A program made the position numbers and the translations under genes. The notes under the pieces are model-generated. The model did not search any database. It was not told where the DNA came from and worked only from the letters and a program-made list of their open reading frames with translations. Source: an uncultured Lachnospiraceae bacterium (GTDB lineage: Bacteria > Bacillota > Clostridia > Lachnospirales > Lachnospiraceae). From it: 55,752 bases of DNA. Where the stretch lies: the NCBI GenBank assembly GCA_910585635.1, contig CAJUFE010000027.1, forward strand, positions 1 through 55,752, given 5' to 3'. The number at the start of each line of letters is the position of its first letter. Within the stretch, counting starts at the first letter, position 1. Positions 8,817 to 17,446 of the stretch are shown piece after piece.

Positions 8817-10520
8817 TCAGATCCCCTGATCGTGCTTTAGCTTAAACCGCCCCACAAGGCTCTTCAAAAGCTGTGATTGACTGGACAATTCTTCGCTTGC
8901 GGCCGCACTCTCCTGGGCAGTCGCCGAATTTGTCTGTACCACATCGGAGATCTGGTCAATCCCTGTCGTGACCTGCGAGATGGAATCCGCCTGAACGCTG
9001 CTGGCCTCTGAGATCTGTCCGATGATGTCCTTCATTTCATTCATCTCATTGAGCGCCTGGAACAGAGACTGTGCTGTCCCGTCAACGATCCGGGTCCCGT
9101 TCTCTACCGCCTTTAACGAATTTTCGATCAAAACCGAGGTATCCTTAGCAGCCTCTGCACTCTTACTCGCCAGATCGCGGACTTCATCCGCTACTACAGC
9201 AAACCCTTTTCCGGCAGCGCCTGCGCGGGCGGCTTCTACAGCCGCGTTCAGGGCAAGGATATTGGTCTGAAAAGCAATATCTTCGATCGTTTTGAGGATC
9301 TTACTGATCTCTTTGGAACAGTTACTGATATCACCCATCGCCTGTATCATCTGCTGCATTTTTTCGTTGCTCATATCCATCTTTCCACTGACACTGCCTG
9401 CCTTTGCATCTGCCTGCCGTGCATTGTCTGCATTCTGCTCCACCTTGTTTGAGATCTCATTGATGGTGGCGGCCAGTTCCTGTACAGAGCTTGCCTGCTG
9501 GGTCGCTCCCTGGGAAAGAGCCTGGGCTCCGTCAGACACCTGTTCTGCCCCACTTGCGACCTGCGCAGAACTTTGGTTGATCTGCAGCATCGTGTCATTG
9601 AGCTTTTTTGCGATACCACGGAAAGAGATGAGCAGCGGATAGAAGCCTCCCGTATATTCTCCTTCACATGTAGTATCCACCGTAAAATCCCCTGAAGCCA
9701 TTTTCGCAAGGAATTTATCCTCATCATCGATGATGACCTGGAGCTTATGGATCAATCTGCGTACCTGCGCTGCCAGGACGCCCAGCTCATCCTTAGAAGT
9801 ATAGGGGATCTCTACATCCAGATCGCCATCTGCCATCCGGATAGCGGCATCCTCGATCTCCGAGATCGGGGTCTTGATCAGACGTACGATCACGAATGAG
9901 AAGAAGACTCCCACAATGATCATGGCAATGATGACTGCTGCCATGAGGAACGTGGCTGTTCTGTAAAGGAAAAAGCTCTCCTCTGTCGCTGCGTCACTGC
10001 CTTCTGTATTATAGACGATGATATCCTCAAAAGCACGGTTCAACGAATCGTAAAGTTCCACGCACCTGCCTTCCAGGATCGCGAGGGCTTCTTCAGAGCG
10101 GCCCTGTCCGGCCAACGCCATCATTTCTTCATCTGCTCCTTTATAGCGGGTCCACAGATCGACTGCATCCTCATAAAAGTGCCTTTCCTCTTCGTCGATC
10201 AATCCTCCATATGTGGCTAAAAGGGTCTCCATCTCTTCCTTCTCTTTTTGAAGATCCTGAAAGCTGGATGCTCCTATCTCATCAGAAACCGTCGTGAGAT
10301 ACTCGCGTTCATCCAGGCGGATATTGGCAATGGTCGTCGCCAGATCCCTTGCCGTATTGATACTGGGAAGCCAGCTTGTTGAGATATCACTTGTCATGTC
10401 ATCCATCCGGCCCATAAGGCAAAATGACATACCGCCGATGGCAAGCATGCCGATCAGTGCAACGCCTATAAGGATATAAAGCTTAAATCTGATCTTTAGA
10501 TCTCGTATATAGTTGATCAT
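8817..10520 (-). CDS. Methyl-accepting chemotaxis protein
   Basis: A 567-residue chemoreceptor from the ATG at 10520, which has an AAGGAG site upstream; the longer frame to 10631 runs over a terminator. It has a first membrane helix (residues 10-32), a four-helix-bundle type sensor with an aromatic-poor helical extracytoplasmic part, a second helix near residue 190, a HAMP domain, and a long coiled-coil signalling domain with the conserved hairpin tip (EAARAGAAGKGFAVVADEVR). It would relay a signal to CheA/CheW, none of which is encoded here. The ligand cannot be predicted. Confidence 0.9.
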   Translation of the reverse strand: MINYIRDLKIRFKLYILIGVALIGMLAIGGMSFCLMGRMDDMTSDISTSWLPSINTARDLATTIANIRLDEREYLTTVSDEIGASSFQDLQKEKEEMETLLATYGGLIDEEERHFYEDAVDLWTRYKGADEEMMALAGQGRSEEALAILEGRCVELYDSLNRAFEDIIVYNTEGSDAATEESFFLYRTATFLMAAVIIAMIIVGVFFSFVIVRLIKTPISEIEDAAIRMADGDLDVEIPYTSKDELGVLAAQVRRLIHKLQVIIDDEDKFLAKMASGDFTVDTTCEGEYTGGFYPLLISFRGIAKKLNDTMLQINQSSAQVASGAEQVSDGAQALSQGATQQASSVQELAATINEISNKVEQNADNARQADAKAGSVSGKMDMSNEKMQQMIQAMGDISNCSKEISKILKTIEDIAFQTNILALNAAVEAARAGAAGKGFAVVADEVRDLASKSAEAAKDTSVLIENSLKAVENGTRIVDGTAQSLFQALNEMNEMKDIIGQISEASSVQADSISQVTTGIDQISDVVQTNSATAQESAAASEELSSQSQLLKSLVGRFKLKHDQGI

Positions 10521-10610
10521 ATCTCCAATCTCCTTGCATGTTTTTAACCTGCTTATCTCTACACAGCATTTTAAAGATATATCGGTATCTCTCCCCGGTT
10601 TGATAAGTGA

Positions 10611-10659
10611 GATAAAAAGGGAGGCACCCAATATCTTACTATTGGATGCCTTCTTTTTT
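10611..10659. terminator. Bidirectional terminator between ppdK and the chemoreceptor gene
   Basis: A hairpin with an 11-bp stem (GGCACCCAATA at 10622-10632 and TATTGGATGCC at 10640-10650, one G-T pair) has a T-rich tail on the plus strand and a TTTTT stretch on the minus strand (10613-10618). On the minus strand it ends the ppdK transcript. Confidence 0.8.
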
Positions 10660-10711
10660 ACGCTATACCATATCCAGCAGCTGCTGCATGCCTGTGCTGC
10701 TATATAGCCGC

Positions 10712-13339
10712 TTATCCAAGAGTGATCGCTGCCTGCGCCGCCGCCAGCCTTGCGATCGGCACGCGGAACGGTGAGCAGGACACATAGTCTAAGCCGATCT
10801 TATGGCAGAACTCCACAGAGGTGGGGTCGCCGCCGTGCTCGCCGCAGATGCCCACATGGAGCTCGGGACGTACCGGCTTGCCCAGCTTGATCGCCATCTC
10901 CATCAGCTTGCCCACGCCGGTCTGGTCCAGCTTGGCAAATGGATCGTTCTCGAAGATCTTCGCGTCGTAGTAAGCATTTAAGAACTTGCCTGCGTCGTCG
11001 CGGGAGAAGCCGTAGGTCATCTGGGTCAGGTCGTTGGTGCCGAAGCAGAAGAACTCGGCTTCCTTGGCGATCTCGTCGGCGGTAAGGGCCGCTCTCGGGA
11101 TCTCGATCATGGTACCCACTTCATACTTTAAGTCAGAGCCTGCCGCCGCGATCTCCGCGTCCGCGGTCTCCACCACGATCTTCTTCACATACTTTAACTC
11201 CTTGATGTCGCAGATCAGCGGGATCATGATCTCCGGCTCTACCTTCCAGTCGGGATGAGCCTTCTTCACATCCAGCGCCGCACGGATCACGGCCTTGGTC
11301 TGCATCCTGGCGATCTCCGGGTAGGTGACGGCCAGACGGCATCCACGGTGGCCCATCATCGGGTTGAACTCGTGGAGTGCATCACAGATCGCCTTGATCT
11401 GCTCCACGGTCTTGCCCTGGGCGTCAGCCAGCTTCTTGATGTCCTCCTCCTCGGTGGGGACGAACTCATGGAGCGGCGGGTCTAAGAAACGGATGGTGAC
11501 AGGGTTGCCCTCCAGCGCCTCATACAGCTTCTCGAAGTCGCTCTGCTGCTCCGGAAGGATCTTCTCCAGAGCCTCTTCTCTCTCCTCTACGGTCTCGGCA
11601 CAGATCATCTCGCGGAAGGCATCGATACGGTTGCCCTCGAAGAACATATGCTCGGTACGGCAGAGGCCGATACCCTCGGCGCCCAGCTCACGGGCCTTCT
11701 TCGCGTCGGCGGGCGTATCTGCGTTGGTGCGCACCTTTAACCTTCTATACTTGTCGGCCCAGGCCATGATCCGCCCGAACTCGCCTGCGATGGTAGCGTC
11801 CACAGTGGGGATGATCCCGTCGTAGATATTACCGGTGGAGCCGTCGATGGACAGCCAGTCGCCCTCGTGGAATTCCTTCCCGGCCAGGGTGAACTTCTTG
11901 TTCTCCTCGTCCATGGTGATCTCGGAGCAGCCGGATACACAGCAGGTGCCCATACCACGGGCCACCACTGCAGCGTGGCTGGTCATACCGCCGCGGACGG
12001 TCAGGATGCCCTGTGCGGCCTTCATACCCTCGATATCCTCGGGAGAGGTCTCCAAACGGACTAAGACCACCTTCTCGCCTCTTGCCTTCCAGGCCTTCGC
12101 ATCCTCTGCGGAGAAGACGATCTTCCCGCAGGCAGCGCCTGGTGACGCGGCCAATGCCTTGGCCATGGGCTCGGCCTTCTTTAAGGCGGCGGCATCGAAC
12201 TGGGGATGGAGCAGGGTATCTAAGTTCCTGGGGTCGATCATGGCTACAGCCTTCTTCTCGTCGATCATGCCCTCGTCCACTAAGTCGCAGGCGATCTTCA
12301 AGGCTGCCTTAGCCGTCCTCTTGCCGTTACGGGTCTGGAGCATATACAGGTGCTTGTCCTCGATGGTGAACTCCATATCCTGCATATCTCTGTAGTGATC
12401 TTCCAGCTTATTGCAGATGCCCACGAACTGCTCGTATACTTCCGGCATCACATCCTTTAACTGGTCGATCTTCTGGGGTGTACGGACGCCAGCCACAACA
12501 TCCTCGCCCTGGGCGTTCATCAGGAACTCGCCCATCAGGTGCTTCTCGCCGGTAGCGGGATCGCGGGTGAAGGCAACGCCGGTGCCGGAGGTCTCGCCCA
12601 TGTTGCCGAAGGCCATCATCTGGACATTGACCGCGGTGCCCCAGGAATAGGGGATATCATTGTCACGGCGATAGACGTTAGCTCTGGGGTTATCCCAAGA
12701 ACGGAACACCGCCTTGATGGCTTCCATCAGCTGCTCCTTGGGATCGGCGGGGAAGTCCTTGCCGATCTTCTCCTTATATTCCGCCTTGAACTGGTCGGCT
12801 AATTCCTTCAGATCGTCAGCAGTCAGCTCCACGTCCTGGGTAACGCCTTTTTCTGCTTTCATCTTGTCGATCAGCTCTTCAAAATACTTCTTGCCCACTT
12901 CCATGACCACGTCGGAGAACATCTGGATAAATCTCCTGTAGCAGTCCCATGCCCAGCGGGGATTGCCGGACTTCTTTGCTAATACCTCAACGACCTCTTC
13001 GTTCAGGCCAAGGTTCAGGATGGTGTCCATCATACCGGGCATGGAGGCTCTCGCACCAGAGCGGACAGAAACTAATAAGGGATTCTCCTTATCGCCGAAC
13101 TTCTTGCCGGTGATCCCTTCCATCTTGCCGATGTGGTCCATGATCTGGTCCATGATCTCGTCATTGATCTTCTTGCCGTCCTCATAGTACTGGGTACAAG
13201 CCTCTGTAGTGATGGTGAAACCCTGGGGTACAGGCAGACCTAAGTTGGTCATCTCGGCCAGGTTCGCGCCCTTGCCGCCCAGAAGGTTCCTCATGGTCGC
13301 ATTGCCTTCACTAAACAAATAAACCCATTTCTTTGCCAT
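10712..13339 (-). CDS. ppdK: Pyruvate, phosphate dikinase
   Basis: An 875-residue enzyme that interconverts pyruvate + ATP + phosphate and phosphoenolpyruvate + AMP + pyrophosphate, used by many clostridia in glycolysis. The length and the start AKKWVYLFSEGN match the family. The N-terminal ATP-grasp region (GGKGANLAEM near residue 25) is followed by the phosphohistidine domain GGMTSHAAVVARGMG, with the catalytic histidine at residue 455, and the C-terminal TIM barrel with GLCRTEHMFF and the substrate site near CGEHGGDP. The gene stands alone with its own promoter and terminator. It has no unusual insertions, unlike its neighbours. Confidence 0.98.
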   Translation of the reverse strand: MAKKWVYLFSEGNATMRNLLGGKGANLAEMTNLGLPVPQGFTITTEACTQYYEDGKKINDEIMDQIMDHIGKMEGITGKKFGDKENPLLVSVRSGARASMPGMMDTILNLGLNEEVVEVLAKKSGNPRWAWDCYRRFIQMFSDVVMEVGKKYFEELIDKMKAEKGVTQDVELTADDLKELADQFKAEYKEKIGKDFPADPKEQLMEAIKAVFRSWDNPRANVYRRDNDIPYSWGTAVNVQMMAFGNMGETSGTGVAFTRDPATGEKHLMGEFLMNAQGEDVVAGVRTPQKIDQLKDVMPEVYEQFVGICNKLEDHYRDMQDMEFTIEDKHLYMLQTRNGKRTAKAALKIACDLVDEGMIDEKKAVAMIDPRNLDTLLHPQFDAAALKKAEPMAKALAASPGAACGKIVFSAEDAKAWKARGEKVVLVRLETSPEDIEGMKAAQGILTVRGGMTSHAAVVARGMGTCCVSGCSEITMDEENKKFTLAGKEFHEGDWLSIDGSTGNIYDGIIPTVDATIAGEFGRIMAWADKYRRLKVRTNADTPADAKKARELGAEGIGLCRTEHMFFEGNRIDAFREMICAETVEEREEALEKILPEQQSDFEKLYEALEGNPVTIRFLDPPLHEFVPTEEEDIKKLADAQGKTVEQIKAICDALHEFNPMMGHRGCRLAVTYPEIARMQTKAVIRAALDVKKAHPDWKVEPEIMIPLICDIKELKYVKKIVVETADAEIAAAGSDLKYEVGTMIEIPRAALTADEIAKEAEFFCFGTNDLTQMTYGFSRDDAGKFLNAYYDAKIFENDPFAKLDQTGVGKLMEMAIKLGKPVRPELHVGICGEHGGDPTSVEFCHKIGLDYVSCSPFRVPIARLAAAQAAITLG

Positions 13340-13397
13340 ACGCTGCTCTTCCTCCTAAAGATCTTAGATTCTTTCTGACGTGTCGTCACCCGCTCCC

Positions 13398-13471
13398 GGG
13401 GCTGTCTTCCCCATACAAAACAGCCCTGGAGTGGTCTGGCTATAGTATAACACAAATCCTTGACCAGTAAA
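13398..13471 (-). promoter_or_regulatory. Promoter and leader hairpin of ppdK
   Basis: On the minus strand a -10 box TATACT (13444-13449) with a TG one base ahead and a -35-like TTTACT (13466-13471) are 16 bp apart. The leader then holds an inverted repeat GGGCTGT/ACAGCCC (13398-13404 and 13420-13426, loop 15). An AGGAGG site stands before the gene start. Whether the hairpin regulates is unknown. Confidence 0.6.
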
Positions 13472-13525
13472 GATTTTTTTTCAAAAAAATGCAATATCTG
13501 GCTATTCTTTGTCACTTTGCACAAC

Positions 13526-16500
13526 CTATAGGATCCGGATCTCCTCCTGTAGGTGCAGGGAATAGAGGAGTGCTTCTTTCACCGGCTTTCCCGTCACCTG
13601 CTCCAGGGCCCGGATATAGTAGAAGAGCTGGACCTGGTATCGTTTTTTAAGCTCCTCTGCCTCCTTTACACGGTCGGTCTTATAGTCGATCAGCACAGAT
13701 CCCTCCGCCTCCTCGATGTAGGCGTCGATCACGCCCTGGACCAGCACCAGCTCGTCAGAGTCCGCCAGCTCCATCTCCCTGGCCCGGATGCCGATCATGA
13801 ACTGCTGCTCCTTGTGGAGCCGTCCCTCCTCCTCGGCCCTTTTTAACCGTCCGCCCAGAGGGCTCCTGAAAAAGTCCCACAGGACCCGGGCATCCACCAG
13901 CCTCCTCTCCTGCTTTAGGAAGCGCCCCGTCTCCACCAAGCCGTCCAGCCCCCGGACCACATCGCCAAAGGAACGGCACGCCCTCATGGGCAAAAGCTCC
14001 AAGGCCCGGTGGTAGGCGCTGCCCCGGTCCGCGCCGCCAGAGTCTCGCCTGGGGCGGGCCGCTGCAGCGGCGTTTGTCCGTATTGGGACGGATGTGCTTT
14101 CCTGTCTTAGGGGCGCCTGATCTGGCTCTGCCTGGATCAGCGCCTCCAGCTCCACCGCTCCTCCAGACTCCTCTTCCCGGCTCCGCCGTTTCAGCTCGGA
14201 CACGGACATCATGGCGTACAGCCCTACATCGGCCTTGTGGGGATAGGTATAGCCCAGCGTCTCCTCTAAGCGCTGCCGGTAGGCCTGGTCCCAGACCTTT
14301 TCCTCTGGCTGGCCTAAGAACCACTCCTTGGAAGCCTGCTTTTCCATCTGCCGCAGCACCTCCCGCCCCATAAAGGCGGCCGCCGGGACCTGGCTGCAGG
14401 CGATCGTGCCTGCCGCGCGGGGCAGGGCCATGAGGATCCAGTCCAGATAGGAGCTGGCCCCGGTCAGCATCGTGTAGGGGAGCGCCGGGGCAAGGGCATC
14501 CGCCCACAGGCTCCTTTTATCCCCAAGGCCATCCGCGTCATCCATCTTTTCGGCCCCGGCGGTCATCTGCTGTCCGTCCGTCTGGATATCCCACTTTTCC
14601 AGCTTATTTTCCAGATAACGATCCGTCCCGGTCATGACCAGCTTCTCCTTCGCCCTGGTCATAGCCACATACAGGACCCGCAGCTCCTCGCCCATGCTCT
14701 CCAGCTCCAGCTTGCGCTTTAACACCTGCTTCTTCAAGGTAGCGCTCTTCACCCGCTGCTCCAGATCGATGTGATCGGCCCCCACGCCTAAGTCCGGGTC
14801 GATCAGCAGACGGCCGTAGGCATCCTGCTTATTGAACCGTTTCCCCAGCCCCGCTAAGATCACGATGGGGAATTCCAGGCCCTTGCTCTTGTGGATGCTC
14901 ATGATCCTCACGGTCCGCTCCTTTGCGCCGGCCACCGCAGCCTCCCCCAGGTCGGTCTCCACCTTTTTCAGCTTCTCGATATAGCGGATGAAATGGAACA
15001 CGCCCTGGTAGCTGGTACTCTCGTAGGCCGCCGCCTTCTCGATCAAGAGCTCTAAGTTAGCCTGTCTTGTCTCCCCTGCGGGCATGGCGGACACATAGGC
15101 GTAGTAGCCCGTCTCCCGGTAGAGCTGCTCTAAAAGCTGATGGATCGGGAAGATCTGCGCCAGGTAACGGAAGCGGGACAGCAGATGATCCAAACGCCGC
15201 AGCTTTCGGCCGATCTCCTGCTGCCCGAAGATCTCCCCACCGGCACGCTCTCCATCGCTCGCCGCCCGCTCTCTGCTCTCCTCTGCCCGCTCCCTTCTGT
15301 CCGCCGCACGCTCTCCGTTCTCCTCTGCCCGCTCTCTGCTCCTTTCTGCTCCGTCCTCACCTGCCTCTTCTGCCATATCCTCCACCCACAGCCTCCAGGC
15401 CCCGTAGATCCCTCTGTCCTGTCCTTTTTTGGCTTTTCCCTTAAACCGGGCCATCATCCAGGCCATCTCCTCATCGCTCATCCCCACGATCGGCGAGCGC
15501 ATCACAGCGGCCAGCGGGATATCCTGCATCGGGTTGTCGATCACCGCCAGGAGGCTTAAGATCGTCTCCACCTCCGTGGTATCAAAATACCCGCTCTGGG
15601 ACTGGGCGAAAGCCGGGATGCCCTCATCCATCAGCCCGTTCACAAAGGGCTCCGCCCAGCCGGCCAGACTCCTGAGCAGGATCACGATATCCCCATATCT
15701 GGCTCTCCTATACCGGTCCTCCTCCTTATCCCAGATCAGGAGGCCCTGGTCCGGGTCGGTGAGCCTGAAGATCTCACGGACCACCAGCTTTACCTCGATC
15801 TCCCGGCTGGTCAGATCCCTGGCCTCCTCGTCCAGACCGGAAAGCTCCAGGCTCCCGGTGTCCACCAAAATGAGCTCTGTGCCATAGGGATCGGCTCCGG
15901 CAGCCGGAGCCTCCCGGCTCTCAGAGACCTGGGGGAAGACCGCGCCCGGGTACAGGGCCGCCTCCTTCGTATACCGGATCCCTCCCAGGCTGCTGTCCAT
16001 GATCTGCGCGAACACCTGGTTGATGCTCATGAGCACCTGGCTGCGGCTGCGGAAATTCTTCTGCAGCTCGATCTTCTGATGGAGCCCCTCTTCCCGCCCG
16101 TAGGTATCATATTTCTCCAGGAAGAGCTCCGGCCGCGCCTGACGGAAGCGATAGATACTCTGCTTCACATCCCCCACCATGAACACATCCGGCCTTCCAA
16201 AGCGCTCTCCGGACAAGGCTTTGATCAGCGCCTCCTGGACCAGGTTGCTGTCCTGGTATTCATCCACCAGGATCTCCTGATAACGTCGGCTCAGCTGGTC
16301 GGCTACCGCAGAAGGCGCGCCGTCCTGGTAGAGGATCTGCAGGGCATAGTGTTCCAGATCCCCAAAATCCACCAGATCCCGCTCCTTCTTGGCCTGCTGG
16401 TACCGCTCCATGAACTCTCCGGTCAGGTCGATCAGCTGGCGCACCGCCGGAGCACAGCCTGCGATCCCCTCCAAGATCTCCTCCGTGGTCTGGGCGGCGT

Positions 16501-17446
16501 AGCTCTCCTTACATTTTAAGACGCCTTTTTTCACCTGGTCCCGGATCGCCTTGACAAGCTCCTTCTTCCCCGGGTCGATGTCCTTTTTCCGTGCCGCGGG
16601 CAGCCTTCCAAAGGCGGCCTCCTTTAGCCGCTCCCTTAGCTGCTCCAAGCCATCTGCCTCCCCGATCCTAAGGACCAGCTCCCGCTCTGTCCGGATCGTG
16701 GCCAGATAGCTCTCCGGTCCCTCCGGCTCCCCGCACAGCTTTAAGGCCTTTAAGAGCTCCCCGGCATAGCCCTCCATCTGCAGCTTTACCTCCCGCAAAA
16801 GAAAGGCTGCCCAGGGACTGTCCGCAAAATGCCGGGCATTCTCCTGATCAAATTCCTTCCGACAGCCTTCCAGCCACTGATGGGGCCAGGGATGGCTGAC
16901 ACAGGCTCTATAGACCTGGTCGATCGCCTCCTCGATCCCCCTATCGGTCTTGCCGCCCCCATAGGTCTCCACAAAAAGCTCGAAATCTTCTCCCCCCGCC
17001 TCATAATGTTCCTCCAAAAGCTCCGCCAGCACATCGCCCTTCAGCAGGGTCAGCTCCCCTTCATCCCCCACCCGGAAGGCGGGATCGATGTCCAGCCCCG
17101 CGTAATGGTCCCGGATCAGGGACAGGCAGAAGCTGTGGATCGTCTGGATCTGGGCATGGGGGGCCAGGGCCGCCTGCAGCCGCAGCCGGGGATCTGCCGG
17201 CGTTTCCTTGAGCCGGCCTAAGAGGGCTCTGGCGATCCGTTCCCGCATCTGGGCCGCAGCGGCATTGGTAAAGGTCATCACCAGGAGCTGGTCCAAATCC
17301 ACCGGATGGCGCTCATCGGTCACCATCCTTACGATACGCTCCACCAGCACGGCAGTCTTCCCGCTCCCGGCGGCGGCCGAGACCAACAGGTCCCGGTCCC
17401 GGCTGTCGATCACCCTTTGCTGATCGGCTGTCCATGTCATCGCCAT
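13526..17446 (-). CDS. addA: AddA helicase-nuclease subunit
   Basis: About 1,306 residues, an UvrD-like helicase plus RecB-type nuclease that, with AddB, processes DNA double-strand ends. The Walker A AAAGSGKTAVL (about 24-34), the DEYQDSN motif (helicase motif II), later helicase motifs (SIHKSKGLEFPIV, VAMTRAKEKL) and the C-terminal nuclease motif (GVIDAYIEEAEGSVLIDYKT) are all present. The ATG at 17446 follows a GGAGG site by 7 bp and overlaps the AddB stop (TGATG); a GTG at 17449 is an alternative. Residues 700-745 hold five imperfect copies of a 7-residue Arg/Glu-rich repeat not expected in AddA. Expression is probably coupled to addB. Confidence 0.95.
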   Translation of the reverse strand: MAMTWTADQQRVIDSRDRDLLVSAAAGSGKTAVLVERIVRMVTDERHPVDLDQLLVMTFTNAAAAQMRERIARALLGRLKETPADPRLRLQAALAPHAQIQTIHSFCLSLIRDHYAGLDIDPAFRVGDEGELTLLKGDVLAELLEEHYEAGGEDFELFVETYGGGKTDRGIEEAIDQVYRACVSHPWPHQWLEGCRKEFDQENARHFADSPWAAFLLREVKLQMEGYAGELLKALKLCGEPEGPESYLATIRTERELVLRIGEADGLEQLRERLKEAAFGRLPAARKKDIDPGKKELVKAIRDQVKKGVLKCKESYAAQTTEEILEGIAGCAPAVRQLIDLTGEFMERYQQAKKERDLVDFGDLEHYALQILYQDGAPSAVADQLSRRYQEILVDEYQDSNLVQEALIKALSGERFGRPDVFMVGDVKQSIYRFRQARPELFLEKYDTYGREEGLHQKIELQKNFRSRSQVLMSINQVFAQIMDSSLGGIRYTKEAALYPGAVFPQVSESREAPAAGADPYGTELILVDTGSLELSGLDEEARDLTSREIEVKLVVREIFRLTDPDQGLLIWDKEEDRYRRARYGDIVILLRSLAGWAEPFVNGLMDEGIPAFAQSQSGYFDTTEVETILSLLAVIDNPMQDIPLAAVMRSPIVGMSDEEMAWMMARFKGKAKKGQDRGIYGAWRLWVEDMAEEAGEDGAERSRERAEENGERAADRRERAEESRERAASDGERAGGEIFGQQEIGRKLRRLDHLLSRFRYLAQIFPIHQLLEQLYRETGYYAYVSAMPAGETRQANLELLIEKAAAYESTSYQGVFHFIRYIEKLKKVETDLGEAAVAGAKERTVRIMSIHKSKGLEFPIVILAGLGKRFNKQDAYGRLLIDPDLGVGADHIDLEQRVKSATLKKQVLKRKLELESMGEELRVLYVAMTRAKEKLVMTGTDRYLENKLEKWDIQTDGQQMTAGAEKMDDADGLGDKRSLWADALAPALPYTMLTGASSYLDWILMALPRAAGTIACSQVPAAAFMGREVLRQMEKQASKEWFLGQPEEKVWDQAYRQRLEETLGYTYPHKADVGLYAMMSVSELKRRSREEESGGAVELEALIQAEPDQAPLRQESTSVPIRTNAAAAARPRRDSGGADRGSAYHRALELLPMRACRSFGDVVRGLDGLVETGRFLKQERRLVDARVLWDFFRSPLGGRLKRAEEEGRLHKEQQFMIGIRAREMELADSDELVLVQGVIDAYIEEAEGSVLIDYKTDRVKEAEELKKRYQVQLFYYIRALEQVTGKPVKEALLYSLHLQEEIRIL
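15248..15352. repeat. 21-bp tandem repeat inside addA
   Basis: Five imperfect 21-bp units encode SRERAEE, NGERAAD, RRERAEE, SRERAAS and a final DGERAGG-like unit. All lie in frame and form an Arg/Glu-rich linker between conserved AddA segments. Confidence 0.8.

Noticed and set aside
10520..10660. Sigma-28-type promoter for the chemoreceptor gene
   Set aside because: A CCGATAT box is present but the distance to the TAAA-like box is too short.
14074..15559. Several long plus-strand open frames over addA
   Set aside because: Pro/Ser/Arg-rich shadows of a GC-rich gene and its repeat array.
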